Assembly: GCF_002013915.1 (NCBI RefSeq)
Contig: NZ_MBTF01000016.1
Coordinates: 1-64,000 of the forward strand
Origin: Mucilaginibacter pedocola
Lineage (GTDB): Bacteria; Bacteroidota; Bacteroidia; Sphingobacteriales; Sphingobacteriaceae
DNA length: 64,000 nucleotides
Direction of reading: 5' to 3'
The number at the start of each line of letters is the position of its first letter. The stretch's first letter is position 1. The translations under genes and the position numbers were made by a program. Below are positions 49,775 to 59,093 of this stretch, piece after piece. The notes below the pieces were generated by a model. The model saw only the letters and a list, made by a program, of their open reading frames with translations. It did not search any database and was not told the origin of the DNA.

Positions 49775-50626
49775 ATGTCTACAGTACAGATCTCTGCAGC
49801 CGATGTAAACAAACTGCGCCAGCAAACCGGTGCAGGCATGATGGATTGCAAAAAAGCTTTAACTGAAACCAATGGTGATTTTGAAGCTGCTATTGATTTT
49901 TTAAGGAAAAAAGGCGCTAAAGTTGCTGCGAGCCGTCAGGACCGCGAAAGCAACGAAGGTGTAGTAATTGCACGCGCATCTGAAGATGGCAAACGTGGTG
50001 TTATCATCGAGCTTAACTGCGAAACTGACTTCGTAGCTAAAAACGCTGAGTTTATTGCTTTTGCTAACCAAATTGCTAACGCAGCTGTTGAAGCAAACCC
50101 TGCCAACATCGAAGAGCTTTACGCTTTAAACATAGATGTTGAAAACACTACTGTTAAAATTGGCGATGCAACTATCGACAAAACCGGTAAAATTGGCGAG
50201 AAAATAGGCGTATCTAAATACGAAGTTGTTGAAGGCGAAAAAGTTGTTGCTTACATCCACGGTAACTTCCGTTTAGGTGTATTGGTAGGCTTGAGCAAAA
50301 ACGTTGAAGGTGCTGACGAAGCAGGTAAAGACGTTGCTATGCAAATTGCTGCCATGAACCCTGTTGCTATTGATAAAGACGGCGTTGATGCTTCGGTTGT
50401 TGAGCGTGAGCTTGAAATTGCAAAAGACGTTATCCGCGCTGAAGGTAAACCGGAAGCAATGATCGAAAAAATTGCTGCAGGTAAACTGAATAAATTCTAC
50501 AAAGACTCTACCCTGTTGAACCAGGAGTTTGTTAAAGACTCATCTAAATCTGTTAGCCAGTTTTTAGATACGGTTGAAAAGGGCCTAACGGTAACCGCAT
50601 TTAAGCGAGTAGCTTTAGGAGCTTAA
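49775..50626 (+). CDS. tsf: Translation elongation factor Ts
   Basis: The 283-residue EF-Ts carries the family signature at the start (VNKLRQQTGAGMMDCKKALTE), then NEGVVIARASEDGKRGVIIELNCETDFVA and the core domain. It is the nucleotide exchange factor for EF-Tu. It follows rpsB by 103 bp, with an inverted repeat between, and ends before a strong terminator. Confidence 0.98.
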   Translation: MSTVQISAADVNKLRQQTGAGMMDCKKALTETNGDFEAAIDFLRKKGAKVAASRQDRESNEGVVIARASEDGKRGVIIELNCETDFVAKNAEFIAFANQIANAAVEANPANIEELYALNIDVENTTVKIGDATIDKTGKIGEKIGVSKYEVVEGEKVVAYIHGNFRLGVLVGLSKNVEGADEAGKDVAMQIAAMNPVAIDKDGVDASVVERELEIAKDVIRAEGKPEAMIEKIAAGKLNKFYKDSTLLNQEFVKDSSKSVSQFLDTVEKGLTVTAFKRVALGA

Positions 50627-50633
50627 TTTTATT

Positions 50634-50668
50634 ATCCCCCTCGTTAAAAACGAGGGGGATTTTTTTTG
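50634..50668 (+). terminator. Terminator of the rplM-rpsI-rpsB-tsf operon
   Basis: ATCCCCCTCGTT / AACGAGGGGGAT, a 12-bp stem with a 3-nt loop, and eight T, 8 bp past the tsf stop codon. Confidence 0.9.
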
Positions 50669-50789
50669 CGATATTGTTTCGGTTTTCCCTGTCGCCACAT
50701 AGTTGCGAGGAACGAAGCTATCGCCGGTGGGGGTATTACCATATGCAAGGGGGCAGCACTTGCTTGTAGCTAAAGCATCTTTTCTACTT

Positions 50790-51911
50790 ATGATAACAGC
50801 ACTTCACAACCTCAAATTTATTACCGATGGTGTTATTACCTCGGGCAAAGCAGTATTAATTTCGGGCGAAACCATCATCGGCATTGTTGATGATACAGCT
50901 ATACCGGCAGGCGCTGATAAGCACAACCTGCAAGGCGCTTACCTGGCTCCGGGATTTATCGACCTGCAGATATATGGCGCAGGCGGAAAACTATTTGGCG
51001 GCATACCCGAGGTTGATGCCTTGAAGCGAATGGAGGACGTACTGCTTAGCGAAGGTACCGTTGGCTTTTTTGCTACCATTGCTACAAACTCCGATGAGGT
51101 GGTGGAACGAGGCATAGCCGCAGCAAAAGAATATCGCGATAGCGCACGGGGAAACTTTTGGGGATTACACCTCGAGGGCCCCTACTTAAACGCAGCAAAG
51201 AAAGGCGCACACCCCGAACAATACATTAAGAAGGCAACCCTCTCCGAATTGAAACGTTGGATAGAAAGTGCCGATGGTGTTATTAAAATGATGACCATTG
51301 CACCCGAACTGCAAGACCAGGAAGTGATAGACTACCTGTATGCACAAGGCATCATTATATCATCGGGGCATAGCAATGCAACCTACGCGCAGGGCAAGGG
51401 CTTTTTAAACAAACCTATACCCGCCGTTACGCATTTGTTTAATGCTATGCCGCAGATGCACCACCGCGAGCCGGGCTACATCCCCGCCATATTTGAGGAG
51501 CGCCCATACGCCAGTATAGTTGCCGATGGCAACCATGTGGATTGGGCTATGATACGCCTTGCCAAACGCGAACTGGGCGATAAACTTTTCCTGATAACTG
51601 ATGCTGTTACCGAAGCCAATGCAGGCGCATACCAGCACAGGCTGGAGGGTAACAAATACGTAATGCCCGATGGTACCCTATCCGGATCGAGCCTTACGAT
51701 GCTGAAAGCTGTGCAAAATTGCGTGGAGAAGGTTGGCATTGAATTGGCAGAAGCCGTGAACATGGCAGCCAAATATCCTGCCGAGCTGGCGAAAATGGAT
51801 AAGCTTGGGCGTATTGCTGCAGGCTACCAAGCCGACCTGATAGTGTTTAACGACGGCTATGAAGTGCAGGCAACCATGCTAAAGGGGAATTTTTTAACAG
51901 AGACTATATAA
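50790..51911 (+). CDS. nagA: N-acetylglucosamine-6-phosphate deacetylase
   Basis: The 373-residue amidohydrolase has APGFIDLQIYGAGG near the start, the metal/substrate segment GLHLEGPYLNAAKKGAH, SSGHSNATYAQG, VTHLFNAMPQMHHREPG, LITDAVTEAN (catalytic Asp) and SGSSLTMLKAVQNCVE. It converts GlcNAc-6-phosphate to glucosamine-6-phosphate in amino-sugar recycling. The frame opens at 50703, but the extra residues come from repeat-like sequence and the ATG at 50790 fits the family start. Confidence 0.95.
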   Translation: MITALHNLKFITDGVITSGKAVLISGETIIGIVDDTAIPAGADKHNLQGAYLAPGFIDLQIYGAGGKLFGGIPEVDALKRMEDVLLSEGTVGFFATIATNSDEVVERGIAAAKEYRDSARGNFWGLHLEGPYLNAAKKGAHPEQYIKKATLSELKRWIESADGVIKMMTIAPELQDQEVIDYLYAQGIIISSGHSNATYAQGKGFLNKPIPAVTHLFNAMPQMHHREPGYIPAIFEERPYASIVADGNHVDWAMIRLAKRELGDKLFLITDAVTEANAGAYQHRLEGNKYVMPDGTLSGSSLTMLKAVQNCVEKVGIELAEAVNMAAKYPAELAKMDKLGRIAAGYQADLIVFNDGYEVQATMLKGNFLTETI

Positions 51912-51936
51912 AATTTTAACAATACCATTAATTAGC

Positions 51937-51944
51937 TATTTTTG
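51937..51944 (+). promoter_or_regulatory. -7 promoter box TATTTTTG
   Basis: An exact TAnnTTTG, 17 bp before the pyrH ATG. Confidence 0.5.
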
Positions 51945-51961
51945 ACAAATCATCCATCCAA

Positions 51962-52666
51962 ATGAAATACAAAAGAGTCCTTTTAAAGCTTAGTGGCGAG
52001 TCCCTCATGGGCGAAAAACAGTATGGTATTGATAATAACCAGGTTTTGCAATACGCGCAAGACATAAAAGCTGTAAAAGAACAAGGTATAGAAATAGCGG
52101 TAGTAGTTGGCGGTGGTAACATTTTCCGCGGGCTAAGTGCCGAAAAAAGCGGAATGGAACGCGCCCAGGCAGATTACATGGGTATGCTTGCAACCGTTAT
52201 AAACTGTATGGCTTTGCAAAACGCATTGGAAAGCGTTGGCGTAGAAACCCGCCTGCAATCGGCTATTAAAATGGAGCAGATATGCGAGCCTTACATTCGC
52301 CGCCGTGCTATGCACCACCTCGAGTGCGGTAAAATAGTGATATTTGGTGCCGGTACAGGTAACCCATATTTCACTACCGATACGGCTGCATCACTGCGCG
52401 CTATCGAAATAAAAGCCGATGTAGTGCTGAAAGGTACCCGTGTAGATGGTATTTACACCGCCGACCCGGAGAAAGACCCAACAGCCACCCGTTACGACGA
52501 AATAACCTTCCAGGAAGTGTACGACAAAGGCTTAAACGTAATGGACATGACCGCCATTACCCTTTGCCAAGAAAACAAACTTCCAATCATTGTATTTGAT
52601 ATGAACAAACCCGGCAACTTTATGAAGATAGCCGAGGGCGACCCAATTGGTACGCTGGTAAAATAA
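51962..52666 (+). CDS. pyrH: UMP kinase
   Basis: The 234-residue protein is a bacterial UMP kinase of the amino-acid kinase fold: RVLLKLSGESLMGEKQYGID, VVVGGGNIFRGLSAEKSGMERAQAD, GAGTGNPYFTTDTAASLRA, VDGIYTADPEKDP and the LNVMDMTAITLCQENKLPI end. It phosphorylates UMP to UDP with ATP in pyrimidine synthesis. It has its own promoter box and terminator. Confidence 0.98.
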   Translation: MKYKRVLLKLSGESLMGEKQYGIDNNQVLQYAQDIKAVKEQGIEIAVVVGGGNIFRGLSAEKSGMERAQADYMGMLATVINCMALQNALESVGVETRLQSAIKMEQICEPYIRRRAMHHLECGKIVIFGAGTGNPYFTTDTAASLRAIEIKADVVLKGTRVDGIYTADPEKDPTATRYDEITFQEVYDKGLNVMDMTAITLCQENKLPIIVFDMNKPGNFMKIAEGDPIGTLVK

Positions 52667-52670
52667 AACA

Positions 52671-52702
52671 AAACGGCTCCGAACATTCGGGGCCGTTTTT
52701 GT
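52671..52702 (+). terminator. Terminator after pyrH
   Basis: ACGGCTCCGAA / TTCGGGGCCGT stem with a short loop, then TTTTTG, 5 bp past the stop. Confidence 0.85.
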
Positions 52703-52725
52703 TTCTATCGGTGTTTGGCAGCGGG

Positions 52726-53424
52726 TTATTGCTTCATCCGTGCAAAGGCTTCTAAGTACTTATCAATGTAAGCCTGCTTGCTTTTGGTTTTGTATTGCAT
52801 AATAAAGCGCGGATGCTCCAAGGCAACCACTTCTTTAAAGAAGCCATGCTCCTCGTTCAGTTTCCTGATGAACTTCTCATTTTGCCCGGTGCCGAAGCAA
52901 AAGCAAAGATCGGTATTAACGCCGAGGGCAATTTGGTTTTTAATGTTATCGATAATGTAGGGGCGTACTGTGGCAGCCAGCTCGGCGCTATCGTAATAAT
53001 TATAGTTCTTCTCTTTGCCCTTGTTATCAATGGTAGTAAAACCCAGCGGGCAAAGCGAGTTGATATAAATGTCGTTATAAAACGCTTCTGGGCCGCCGTA
53101 GGCGTTTATTACCTCGTATACAAATACTGATGATGGCTCGTGTGTTACCTTGCCCTCGTAGGCAATATGGCATTCCGATTGCAGCCGCTTTGGGTCGGTA
53201 AAGGGGATGCCAGTTAAGCCGCCGCCAAACCTGCCGGGGTTAATGCCCAGGATGAGGTGGCGCGGGTTATCGTCGTTATAATACTTGCGGTAAAACTCTT
53301 CGGATATGCGCAGCGCTTGCTCCTCTTCGCGGAAAGGGTTCATGATACGGATGCCGGCGGGCAGGGGCGGACCGGTATATTCCAGTTGGCGGTTGAAGGC
53401 AATAACTTTTTCGGCAAACGTCAT
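52726..53424 (-). CDS. SMUG2-type uracil-DNA glycosylase family protein
   Basis: The 232-residue protein has the active-site segment LILGINPGRFGGGLTGIPFTDP, which matches the GxNPG motif 1 of SMUG-type glycosylases, and a late ALEHPRFIMQY that corresponds to motif 2 (HP in place of HPS). SMUG2 enzymes remove uracil, hydroxymethyluracil or xanthine from DNA in base excision repair. It precedes the MtfA-like gene on the same side of an opposing pair and has no evident operon partner apart from that gene, 5 bp away. Confidence 0.9.
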   Translation of the reverse strand: MTFAEKVIAFNRQLEYTGPPLPAGIRIMNPFREEEQALRISEEFYRKYYNDDNPRHLILGINPGRFGGGLTGIPFTDPKRLQSECHIAYEGKVTHEPSSVFVYEVINAYGGPEAFYNDIYINSLCPLGFTTIDNKGKEKNYNYYDSAELAATVRPYIIDNIKNQIALGVNTDLCFCFGTGQNEKFIRKLNEEHGFFKEVVALEHPRFIMQYKTKSKQAYIDKYLEAFARMKQ

Positions 53425-53429
53425 GGGGC

Positions 53430-54212
53430 TTATTTTGTTGATGGATCCTGCCCGAATATCTTGCTCAGCATATCGTATAATTCGGGGTGCTTGGTTTGAA
53501 ATTGTTCCGGCTTGGTAAAAAAGTACTCGGCTACAACGGCTAAAAACTCTGCCTCGTTGGTGGTGGCGTAGGGGTTAATATCCGAATGCCCTTCCTCTAT
53601 GCGGTGTATCTCCTGGTGCATCATTTTCACCCAGGGCGTAACGTATTCGTGCTCCAAAAAGCCTTCGGGGATGCCATCGGTAGCGCCGTCGGCTTTATCA
53701 AGCAGGTGTACAAACTCGTGAATGCCGGTATTCTCTTTTCCCGAATTTTTAGAGAAGCCTTTTATCAGCGCCGCACGCGACAGTATCATTTGCCCGTTCA
53801 TGTAACCGCTGCCTACCATGCCCATTATGCTGCGGCTTTCGCCCTCGTTGCCTTCAAACTCAAAATCTTTATTAAAGGTGTCGGGGTACAACAGTACGTT
53901 GGTTACATTGCGGTAGGTCCAATCTTTAAAGCCAAAAATGGGGATAACGGCACTGGCGGCAACCATTATGCGGTCGGTATCGGTAAGTTCCAATCCAACG
54001 CCTTCTATGTTTACCTCGGCAAGAAACTGCGCTACCTTAATTTCGAAAAGCGCTTTATCAGCCTCAGATAGTTGGGTATAATATTTTATGTGCTGTGCTA
54101 AAAGGCTTTTCTGTTGGGGCGATAAGCCTTGCGATGTAGCCTCGCTTTTCAAAGGCTTTTTAAATACGAAGAACCCCGTTAGGAATAATAGTATAATGAT
54201 AGTGATGAGCAT
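53430..54212 (-). CDS. MtfA-like zinc metallopeptidase, membrane-anchored
   Basis: With the ATG at 54212 the protein has one N-terminal helix (LITIIILLFLTGFFVF) and a soluble MtfA/M90-like domain with the zinc motif NTGIHEFVHLLDKADGATDG (HEFVH plus a downstream Glu). It resembles E. coli MtfA, which interacts with the Mlc regulator. An earlier ATG at 54248 lies at the edge of a repeat and gives an extra 12 residues; I think the later start is likelier. The SMUG2 gene follows 5 bp downstream. Confidence 0.85.
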   Translation of the reverse strand: MLITIIILLFLTGFFVFKKPLKSEATSQGLSPQQKSLLAQHIKYYTQLSEADKALFEIKVAQFLAEVNIEGVGLELTDTDRIMVAASAVIPIFGFKDWTYRNVTNVLLYPDTFNKDFEFEGNEGESRSIMGMVGSGYMNGQMILSRAALIKGFSKNSGKENTGIHEFVHLLDKADGATDGIPEGFLEHEYVTPWVKMMHQEIHRIEEGHSDINPYATTNEAEFLAVVAEYFFTKPEQFQTKHPELYDMLSKIFGQDPSTK

Positions 54213-54241
54213 AGCGCAAGGTAACAAAAACCAATTGGGAT

Positions 54242-54334
54242 TTGTCATGCTGAGGCACGAAGCATCTATCGGCTATGCATTGCGGTAATGCGTAGTTCGC
54301 GAGTAGATCCTTCGCTATCGCTCAGGATGACAAA
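54242..54334. repeat. GTCATGCTGAGG palindromic repeat
   Basis: TTTGTCATGCTGAGGCACGA opens and CTATCGCTCAGGATGACAAA closes the element; the ends are inverted repeats. The first bases overlap the longest possible start of the MtfA-like gene. Confidence 0.7.
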
Positions 54335-54398
54335 AGAAAACAATCGCTCTTAGCTCTGCACTCGCAATAATGCTGTGAGTATGGGGGGAGAGGCTTTA

Positions 54399-55772
54399 TT
54401 ACGCCCCTAACCTCGTCAATATATCTTCTGCCGATAGCTTTTCTTGTACGCCGCTTTCCATATCTTTAAATGCCAGCAAACCGGTTTGCATTTCTTCGCT
54501 GCCTATCAGGATGGTGTAGGGTATTTGTTTGTTGTTGGCGTAATCCATCTGCTTTTTAAGCTTGGCACCAGCGGGGTACAGTTCGGCATTGATGCCGGCG
54601 TTGCGTAGCTTTTGCAGCAGTGGAAGGGCAAAGGTTTCGCCCGAGGCATCAAAGCAAATAATGAGCGCTTTGGTACCCTCTACTGCCGAAGCCGGGAACA
54701 GGTTAAGTTCTTCCAGTACATCGTAAATACGGTCGGCACCGAAAGAGATGCCCGCGCCGGTTAAGCCTTTTAAGCCGAACATGCCGGTAAGGTCGTCGTA
54801 CCTGCCGCCGCCGCCTATGCTGCCCATGGCTACCTCGTTGGTTTTCACCTCGAAGATAGCGCCGGTGTAGTAGTTTAAGCCACGGGCAAGGGTGATATCC
54901 AGCTCCAGCGTTGCTTTCTTAAGCGGGGTGTATTGCAGGTAATTGAAAACGGTTTCCAGCTCGTCGCAACCCGCCAAGCCAATTTCTGATGTAGCCAATG
55001 CTTCGCGAAGTTTCTGTAGTTTCTCGTCGTTACTGCCTTCCAGCAAAATAACGGGCTTTAGCTTATCAATATCCGCTTCGGTAAAGCCGCGCTCCAGCAG
55101 CTCTTTTATAACGCCATCCAAACCTATTTTATCCAGCTTATCAATGGCTACAGTAAGGTCAATAATGCTATCGTACTTGTCTATAACCTGTGCAATGCCT
55201 GATAGTATTTTCCTATTGTTTATTTTGATGGTGAAATCCTTCAACCCTAAAAGGCTTAAGGCTTCATCGTAAATCATTACAAATTCTGCCTCGTTCAATA
55301 AAGATTTGGAACCTACCACATCCGCATCGCACTGGTAAAATTCGCGGTAACGCCCTTTTTGTGGCTTGTCAGCACGCCAAACGGGTTGCACCTGGAAACG
55401 TTTGAACGGGAACGTAATTTCGTTTTGGTGCTGCACTACGTAACGGGCAAAAGGCACTGTAAGGTCGTAGCGGAGGGCTTTTTCGGAGATAGATGAGGTA
55501 AGCAAATTAGAGTTACGATCCTCTAACTGCTTTACATCGGCTTTAACTAAATAATCGCCACTGTTCAGCACTTTAAATATCAATTTATCTCCTTCATCAC
55601 CATATTTACCGGTAAGGGTACTTAGCTTCTCCATGGTAGGCGTTTCTATTTGCTGATAGCCATATTTGCGGAATACGCCCTTAATGGTATCGAAAATAAA
55701 GTTACGTTTTGCCATTTCGGCGGGAGAAAAATCGCGGGTACCAGAGGGTACAGATGGTTTAACAGATGCCAT
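54399..55772 (-). CDS. hisS: Histidyl-tRNA synthetase
   Basis: With the ATG at 55772 (MASVKPSVPSGTRDFSP) the enzyme has 457 residues. Class II marks are present: motif 2 region VWRADKPQKGRYREFYQCDAD, histidine-A LARGLNYYTGAIFEV, GGGRYDDLTGMFG and GISFGADRIYDVL, with the C-terminal anticodon domain at about 365-457. The frame opens 39 bp earlier, but a TACCTTTG promoter box lies between, so the longer start is excluded. It charges tRNA-His with histidine. Confidence 0.96.
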   Translation of the reverse strand: MASVKPSVPSGTRDFSPAEMAKRNFIFDTIKGVFRKYGYQQIETPTMEKLSTLTGKYGDEGDKLIFKVLNSGDYLVKADVKQLEDRNSNLLTSSISEKALRYDLTVPFARYVVQHQNEITFPFKRFQVQPVWRADKPQKGRYREFYQCDADVVGSKSLLNEAEFVMIYDEALSLLGLKDFTIKINNRKILSGIAQVIDKYDSIIDLTVAIDKLDKIGLDGVIKELLERGFTEADIDKLKPVILLEGSNDEKLQKLREALATSEIGLAGCDELETVFNYLQYTPLKKATLELDITLARGLNYYTGAIFEVKTNEVAMGSIGGGGRYDDLTGMFGLKGLTGAGISFGADRIYDVLEELNLFPASAVEGTKALIICFDASGETFALPLLQKLRNAGINAELYPAGAKLKKQMDYANNKQIPYTILIGSEEMQTGLLAFKDMESGVQEKLSAEDILTRLGA

Positions 55773-55777
55773 AGCCG

Positions 55778-55785
55778 CAAAGGTA
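55778..55785 (-). promoter_or_regulatory. -7 promoter box TACCTTTG
   Basis: An exact TAnnTTTG on the minus strand, 5 bp before the hisS ATG, implying a leader of only a few nucleotides. Confidence 0.55.
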
Positions 55786-55831
55786 CAAAAAACAGCATTA
55801 CGCGTGGGCAATGCCTGTGGAAACAGTAAGC

Positions 55832-56842
55832 TTACTTGTTGAGGTAATTAACGGCCGCCTCGAATATAGCATCGCGCCTGTTCACATCATCGGCAAGGCT
55901 ATTGGTAACCAAGATATCGGGTGTAATGCCGTCTTCAATATTAAAGCCGGAGGGAGATGTAGCGAACGATGACGAGTAAGAAAGCACCCAGCCGTTTGGC
56001 AACTCTATATTAAAAGGCGTGCCGCCGCCGCCGCCTGTTTTGTCGCCTATAATGGTAAGGCCGGGGAGTTCTGACATGTACAAAACAAAATCGTTGCAGG
56101 AGCTAAAACACCTGCGGTTTGTTAAAACGGCAATGCGCTTTCCGGCAAACCTGCTGTCGCCTGCCTCTACATATTTAGCTACCTCCGGAAAGTAGTCATC
56201 GTGCCCGGTGCCACGTTTATAGGTATCGTATTTCACCAGGATCTTCTGCGTAGCAAATTTGGATGCCAGCAGATCAACCATAACCGAGCCGCCGCCTGTG
56301 TTATCCCGCACATCAATCATGATTTTGGTAACATCCTTAAACTCTTCCAGCACCGCGTTAATATCATTGGCTTTAAGCTCGCTACCGAAACTCGGAATAT
56401 GGATGTAGCTAATGCCACCTGTAAGCTGGTAAGATATTATTCCCTTGCTTTTTAAAGCCGTAAGGTAACGCGTCCTTAAAACATCAGCATTGTAGTTATG
56501 CCCGTAGTTTTGGTAGTAACCGGTATAGCTATAAACGGATGTGTTGGTGCTTAACGATACGTGCCCGTCCTTCAGCTCATCGAGCATATTGGTGCAGATA
56601 TTAAACAAGTCTTGCTGCGTAGTAGCGTCAGATACTTGTGGGCGGTACTTATTGTAAACTGCCTGCCAGTTTACTTTTTTATAAGTAAACATGGCGTACT
56701 TGGTATCGAGGGTGTTCCACAGGTAGTCGAAGACTGCTATGCTGCTGCTTTTCTCAGTTGTTATAACGGCTTTATTACAAGCGCTGCAAAGCAAAACGAT
56801 GATGACAAGAACGGATGTGGTGGCGCGTATTACCGGTTTCAT
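55832..56842 (-). CDS. S41-family peptidase, lipoprotein
   Basis: The 336-residue protein has a lipobox-type signal (LVIIVLLCSAC, Cys22). The S41 (Tsp/CtpA-like) catalytic domain has the segment IDVRDNTGGGSVMVDLLAS and the nucleophile region TNRRCFSSCNDFVLYMSE, followed by IIGDKTGGGGGTPFNIELPNGW. A tricorn-like N-terminal helical part (about 40-120) precedes it. It is last in the outer-membrane gene group and begins 3 bp after the barrel gene, suggesting a role in processing a surface or periplasmic protein of that system. Confidence 0.9.
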   Translation of the reverse strand: MKPVIRATTSVLVIIVLLCSACNKAVITTEKSSSIAVFDYLWNTLDTKYAMFTYKKVNWQAVYNKYRPQVSDATTQQDLFNICTNMLDELKDGHVSLSTNTSVYSYTGYYQNYGHNYNADVLRTRYLTALKSKGIISYQLTGGISYIHIPSFGSELKANDINAVLEEFKDVTKIMIDVRDNTGGGSVMVDLLASKFATQKILVKYDTYKRGTGHDDYFPEVAKYVEAGDSRFAGKRIAVLTNRRCFSSCNDFVLYMSELPGLTIIGDKTGGGGGTPFNIELPNGWVLSYSSSFATSPSGFNIEDGITPDILVTNSLADDVNRRDAIFEAAVNYLNK

Positions 56843-56845
56843 AGC

Positions 56846-57655
56846 TTAAAAATGATAAGACAGGCTTACTGTGTTTACGGCCGACTGCACCGCGTTACTC
56901 TCGGATATTTTGTAATACTCCCAATTATAAGCTACCGATAAGCCTTTTAACACCCCTGCCCGGTTATCAAATTGGGTATGCAGGTTAACTTTTGCATAGC
57001 GTCCAAAAGTGACAATGCGCGTATTTTTAAGGTATGTACTTAAGCGTGGCGACAAGAAAGCATTTTGTTGATTGTAAACAGAATTTGAGCGCGACAAAGC
57101 AGTTAATAGCGGGCTAAACACCCGGAAACTTAATAAGCCATCGGCATTGTTGCCGTTGCCGCCATCGTTACCAAACAAGTAAGATAACTGTACAGCAGGG
57201 CCAACAGAACTGTTGAACTCGAAATACTTGTTGTTATTGTTGAACGAGCTGTGTTTACGGGTGGCCAGGGCGTTATTGAAAACACCGCCAACATCAAACC
57301 GCAATTTCCCTTGCATCAGCGGGACCAAGGCGGTGTAATTGGCGGAATAATACCTATGCGATACGGTTGCCGGGTTAAACTCGTTTTTTAAATTACCGCC
57401 AGCATAGCCAAGGCTGATGTTCTGCATCAGCGTTTTTGAATTAATATCAAGCCCTATAGCGGCACCCGGAAACCAACCGGTATACGTAAGTGCCGACATG
57501 CCCGCATCTTTAATAGCGGCATTTGAAAATGTCAGGGCGGCAGTTGGCTTATAAGCAACGGCTTGCTGCGCATGGCAAAAAGCAGGTATAACAAGCCCGA
57601 GGCATACCCCCAACGCTATTTTACCGACTAATGAATTGAACCTTTTATGTATCAA
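56846..57655 (-). CDS. Outer-membrane beta-barrel protein, function unknown
   Basis: The 269-residue protein has a signal peptide (ALGVCLGLVIPAFCHA) and a mature part of alternating hydrophobic strands ending VNTVSLSYHF, the terminal aromatic expected of barrels. Visible hairpins include TFSNAAIKDAGMSALTYTG and ISLGYAGGNLKN. I do not recognise the family. It lies between the second beta-helix lipoprotein gene (12 bp after its stop) and the S41 protease gene (3 bp before). Confidence 0.75.
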   Translation of the reverse strand: MIHKRFNSLVGKIALGVCLGLVIPAFCHAQQAVAYKPTAALTFSNAAIKDAGMSALTYTGWFPGAAIGLDINSKTLMQNISLGYAGGNLKNEFNPATVSHRYYSANYTALVPLMQGKLRFDVGGVFNNALATRKHSSFNNNNKYFEFNSSVGPAVQLSYLFGNDGGNGNNADGLLSFRVFSPLLTALSRSNSVYNQQNAFLSPRLSTYLKNTRIVTFGRYAKVNLHTQFDNRAGVLKGLSVAYNWEYYKISESNAVQSAVNTVSLSYHF

Positions 57656-57667
57656 TGCCCTTTAATA

Positions 57668-59071
57668 TTAGTATGCGGTAGTAACTGCGTAAAAATTAGT
57701 CCATTGGTCCATCCAGTTTTGGGCACCAAATGCACCACGGTAAGTTACGGTTTCAAAGCCGGTGCTAAAATCGGTACCTGCAAAGTTTGCCCCGGTTAAC
57801 GCAGGCGAGCCTGTATTTGGCAGCGGTGCCGGTTTGGCAAAATTAAAAGGATCGGTAAGGCCAATAAGCTCGGCGGTAGCAAAACTTGTATTGAAACGCG
57901 TTGCGGCAGTAACAAATGTCCGTACATCATCGGGCCCTATCGAACCAACAGCATTTTGGTCAATAGTGTATAGCTCGGCAGGGTCGGTAGCGTTAAGCAA
58001 ATTGTAGCTGAAATCTATCCTTCTCGATTGCATTTTTTGTGCAGCACCATCGTCGCCTATCCTGAATGCACCGTGTGGCATACCCATTAAAACCGAATTA
58101 CGCATGGCCAGCGCACTATTGTACGTAACAGTTACCGCAGAAGTCCATGGCAGGGCGGGGTTATAGCCGGGGTTTTTATAAGGCCCAACAACTGTAAGGT
58201 TAGAAATTACAGGCCTTGTGGCTACCGAAATAGGGTAATTAGCAATATCGTTCATGGTTAAAAAACCATCGCAGGTATTCAGGTAAAAACCTTCTGCGGC
58301 AAAATAAGGGTGCTTGTAGCTCAGCAAAAACTGCTGCTTGCCTACATAGCCGTTAGAGTAAACAAAACCAATACCACGGTTATTAAATGCTACTAAGTTT
58401 TTTGCGTTTACGGTACCCCCGTAAAAGCCAAAGCCGCAGGTTTGTGTGTAGCTGGCTTCCACGTTCTCAATAACGGTTCCGCGGCCCACACCAACACACG
58501 CCAATCCGTAAGAGTTTGCAGAGTTTACACCCGCAAATTCAATGCGTACATATTTTAAAATGCCCGAATTATCGGCAGCATCGGTACCGCCACCGGTGGG
58601 CAGTGTAGCGCCAAGGCCTCCCAACGTCATCGACCTTACGGGGCGGCCGGTATCAGGGTCATACGAGTAAAGCGGGGCTGCGCCAAAAATATACAGGCCT
58701 GCCCAATCGCCAAACTGGCGTTGTACTTCGGGCGAGCCCGATGTAAATACAATAGGCTTATCGGCTGTACCTTCGGCCATTATCTTCGAACCTTTATTTA
58801 TGGCAAAAAAACCAGACCGTGCGGCTCCATTAGCAAAATCTGAACTTTTTATAACTGTTCCGGGCTCAATAGTTAAAACAGCGCCTCCGGTAACCAATAC
58901 GCTGGTAAATGTATAAACGGTATCGCTGCTGAGTTTTCGGTCGGCAGATATTGTTTCCGGCAATTTTACTACTGGTTTAGCTGCGTTTGCTGCGCCTTCA
59001 TCTTTTTTACAAGAAGAAAAACCGCATGCTAAGCAACTGCTTAATATTAATAGGTAAAGATTTTTTTTCAT
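57668..59071 (-). CDS. Beta-helix-like lipoprotein, paralogue 2
   Basis: The 467-residue protein has a lipobox Cys after LACGFSSC, followed by KKDE, which fits the LES-type signal (K-(D/E)2) for surface export in Bacteroidota. The body is a repetitive all-beta protein with parallel beta-helix character (VLTIEPGTVIKSSDF, GGTVNAKNLVAFNNRGIGF, PVISNLTVVGP, MRNSVLMGMPHGAF). It is about one third identical, block by block, to the lipoprotein encoded upstream (59140-60609). It could be a surface partner of the TonB-dependent receptor. Confidence 0.75.
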   Translation of the reverse strand: MKKNLYLLILSSCLACGFSSCKKDEGAANAAKPVVKLPETISADRKLSSDTVYTFTSVLVTGGAVLTIEPGTVIKSSDFANGAARSGFFAINKGSKIMAEGTADKPIVFTSGSPEVQRQFGDWAGLYIFGAAPLYSYDPDTGRPVRSMTLGGLGATLPTGGGTDAADNSGILKYVRIEFAGVNSANSYGLACVGVGRGTVIENVEASYTQTCGFGFYGGTVNAKNLVAFNNRGIGFVYSNGYVGKQQFLLSYKHPYFAAEGFYLNTCDGFLTMNDIANYPISVATRPVISNLTVVGPYKNPGYNPALPWTSAVTVTYNSALAMRNSVLMGMPHGAFRIGDDGAAQKMQSRRIDFSYNLLNATDPAELYTIDQNAVGSIGPDDVRTFVTAATRFNTSFATAELIGLTDPFNFAKPAPLPNTGSPALTGANFAGTDFSTGFETVTYRGAFGAQNWMDQWTNFYAVTTAY

Positions 59072-59093
59072 CTATTGCTTTAATTAAAAAAAC

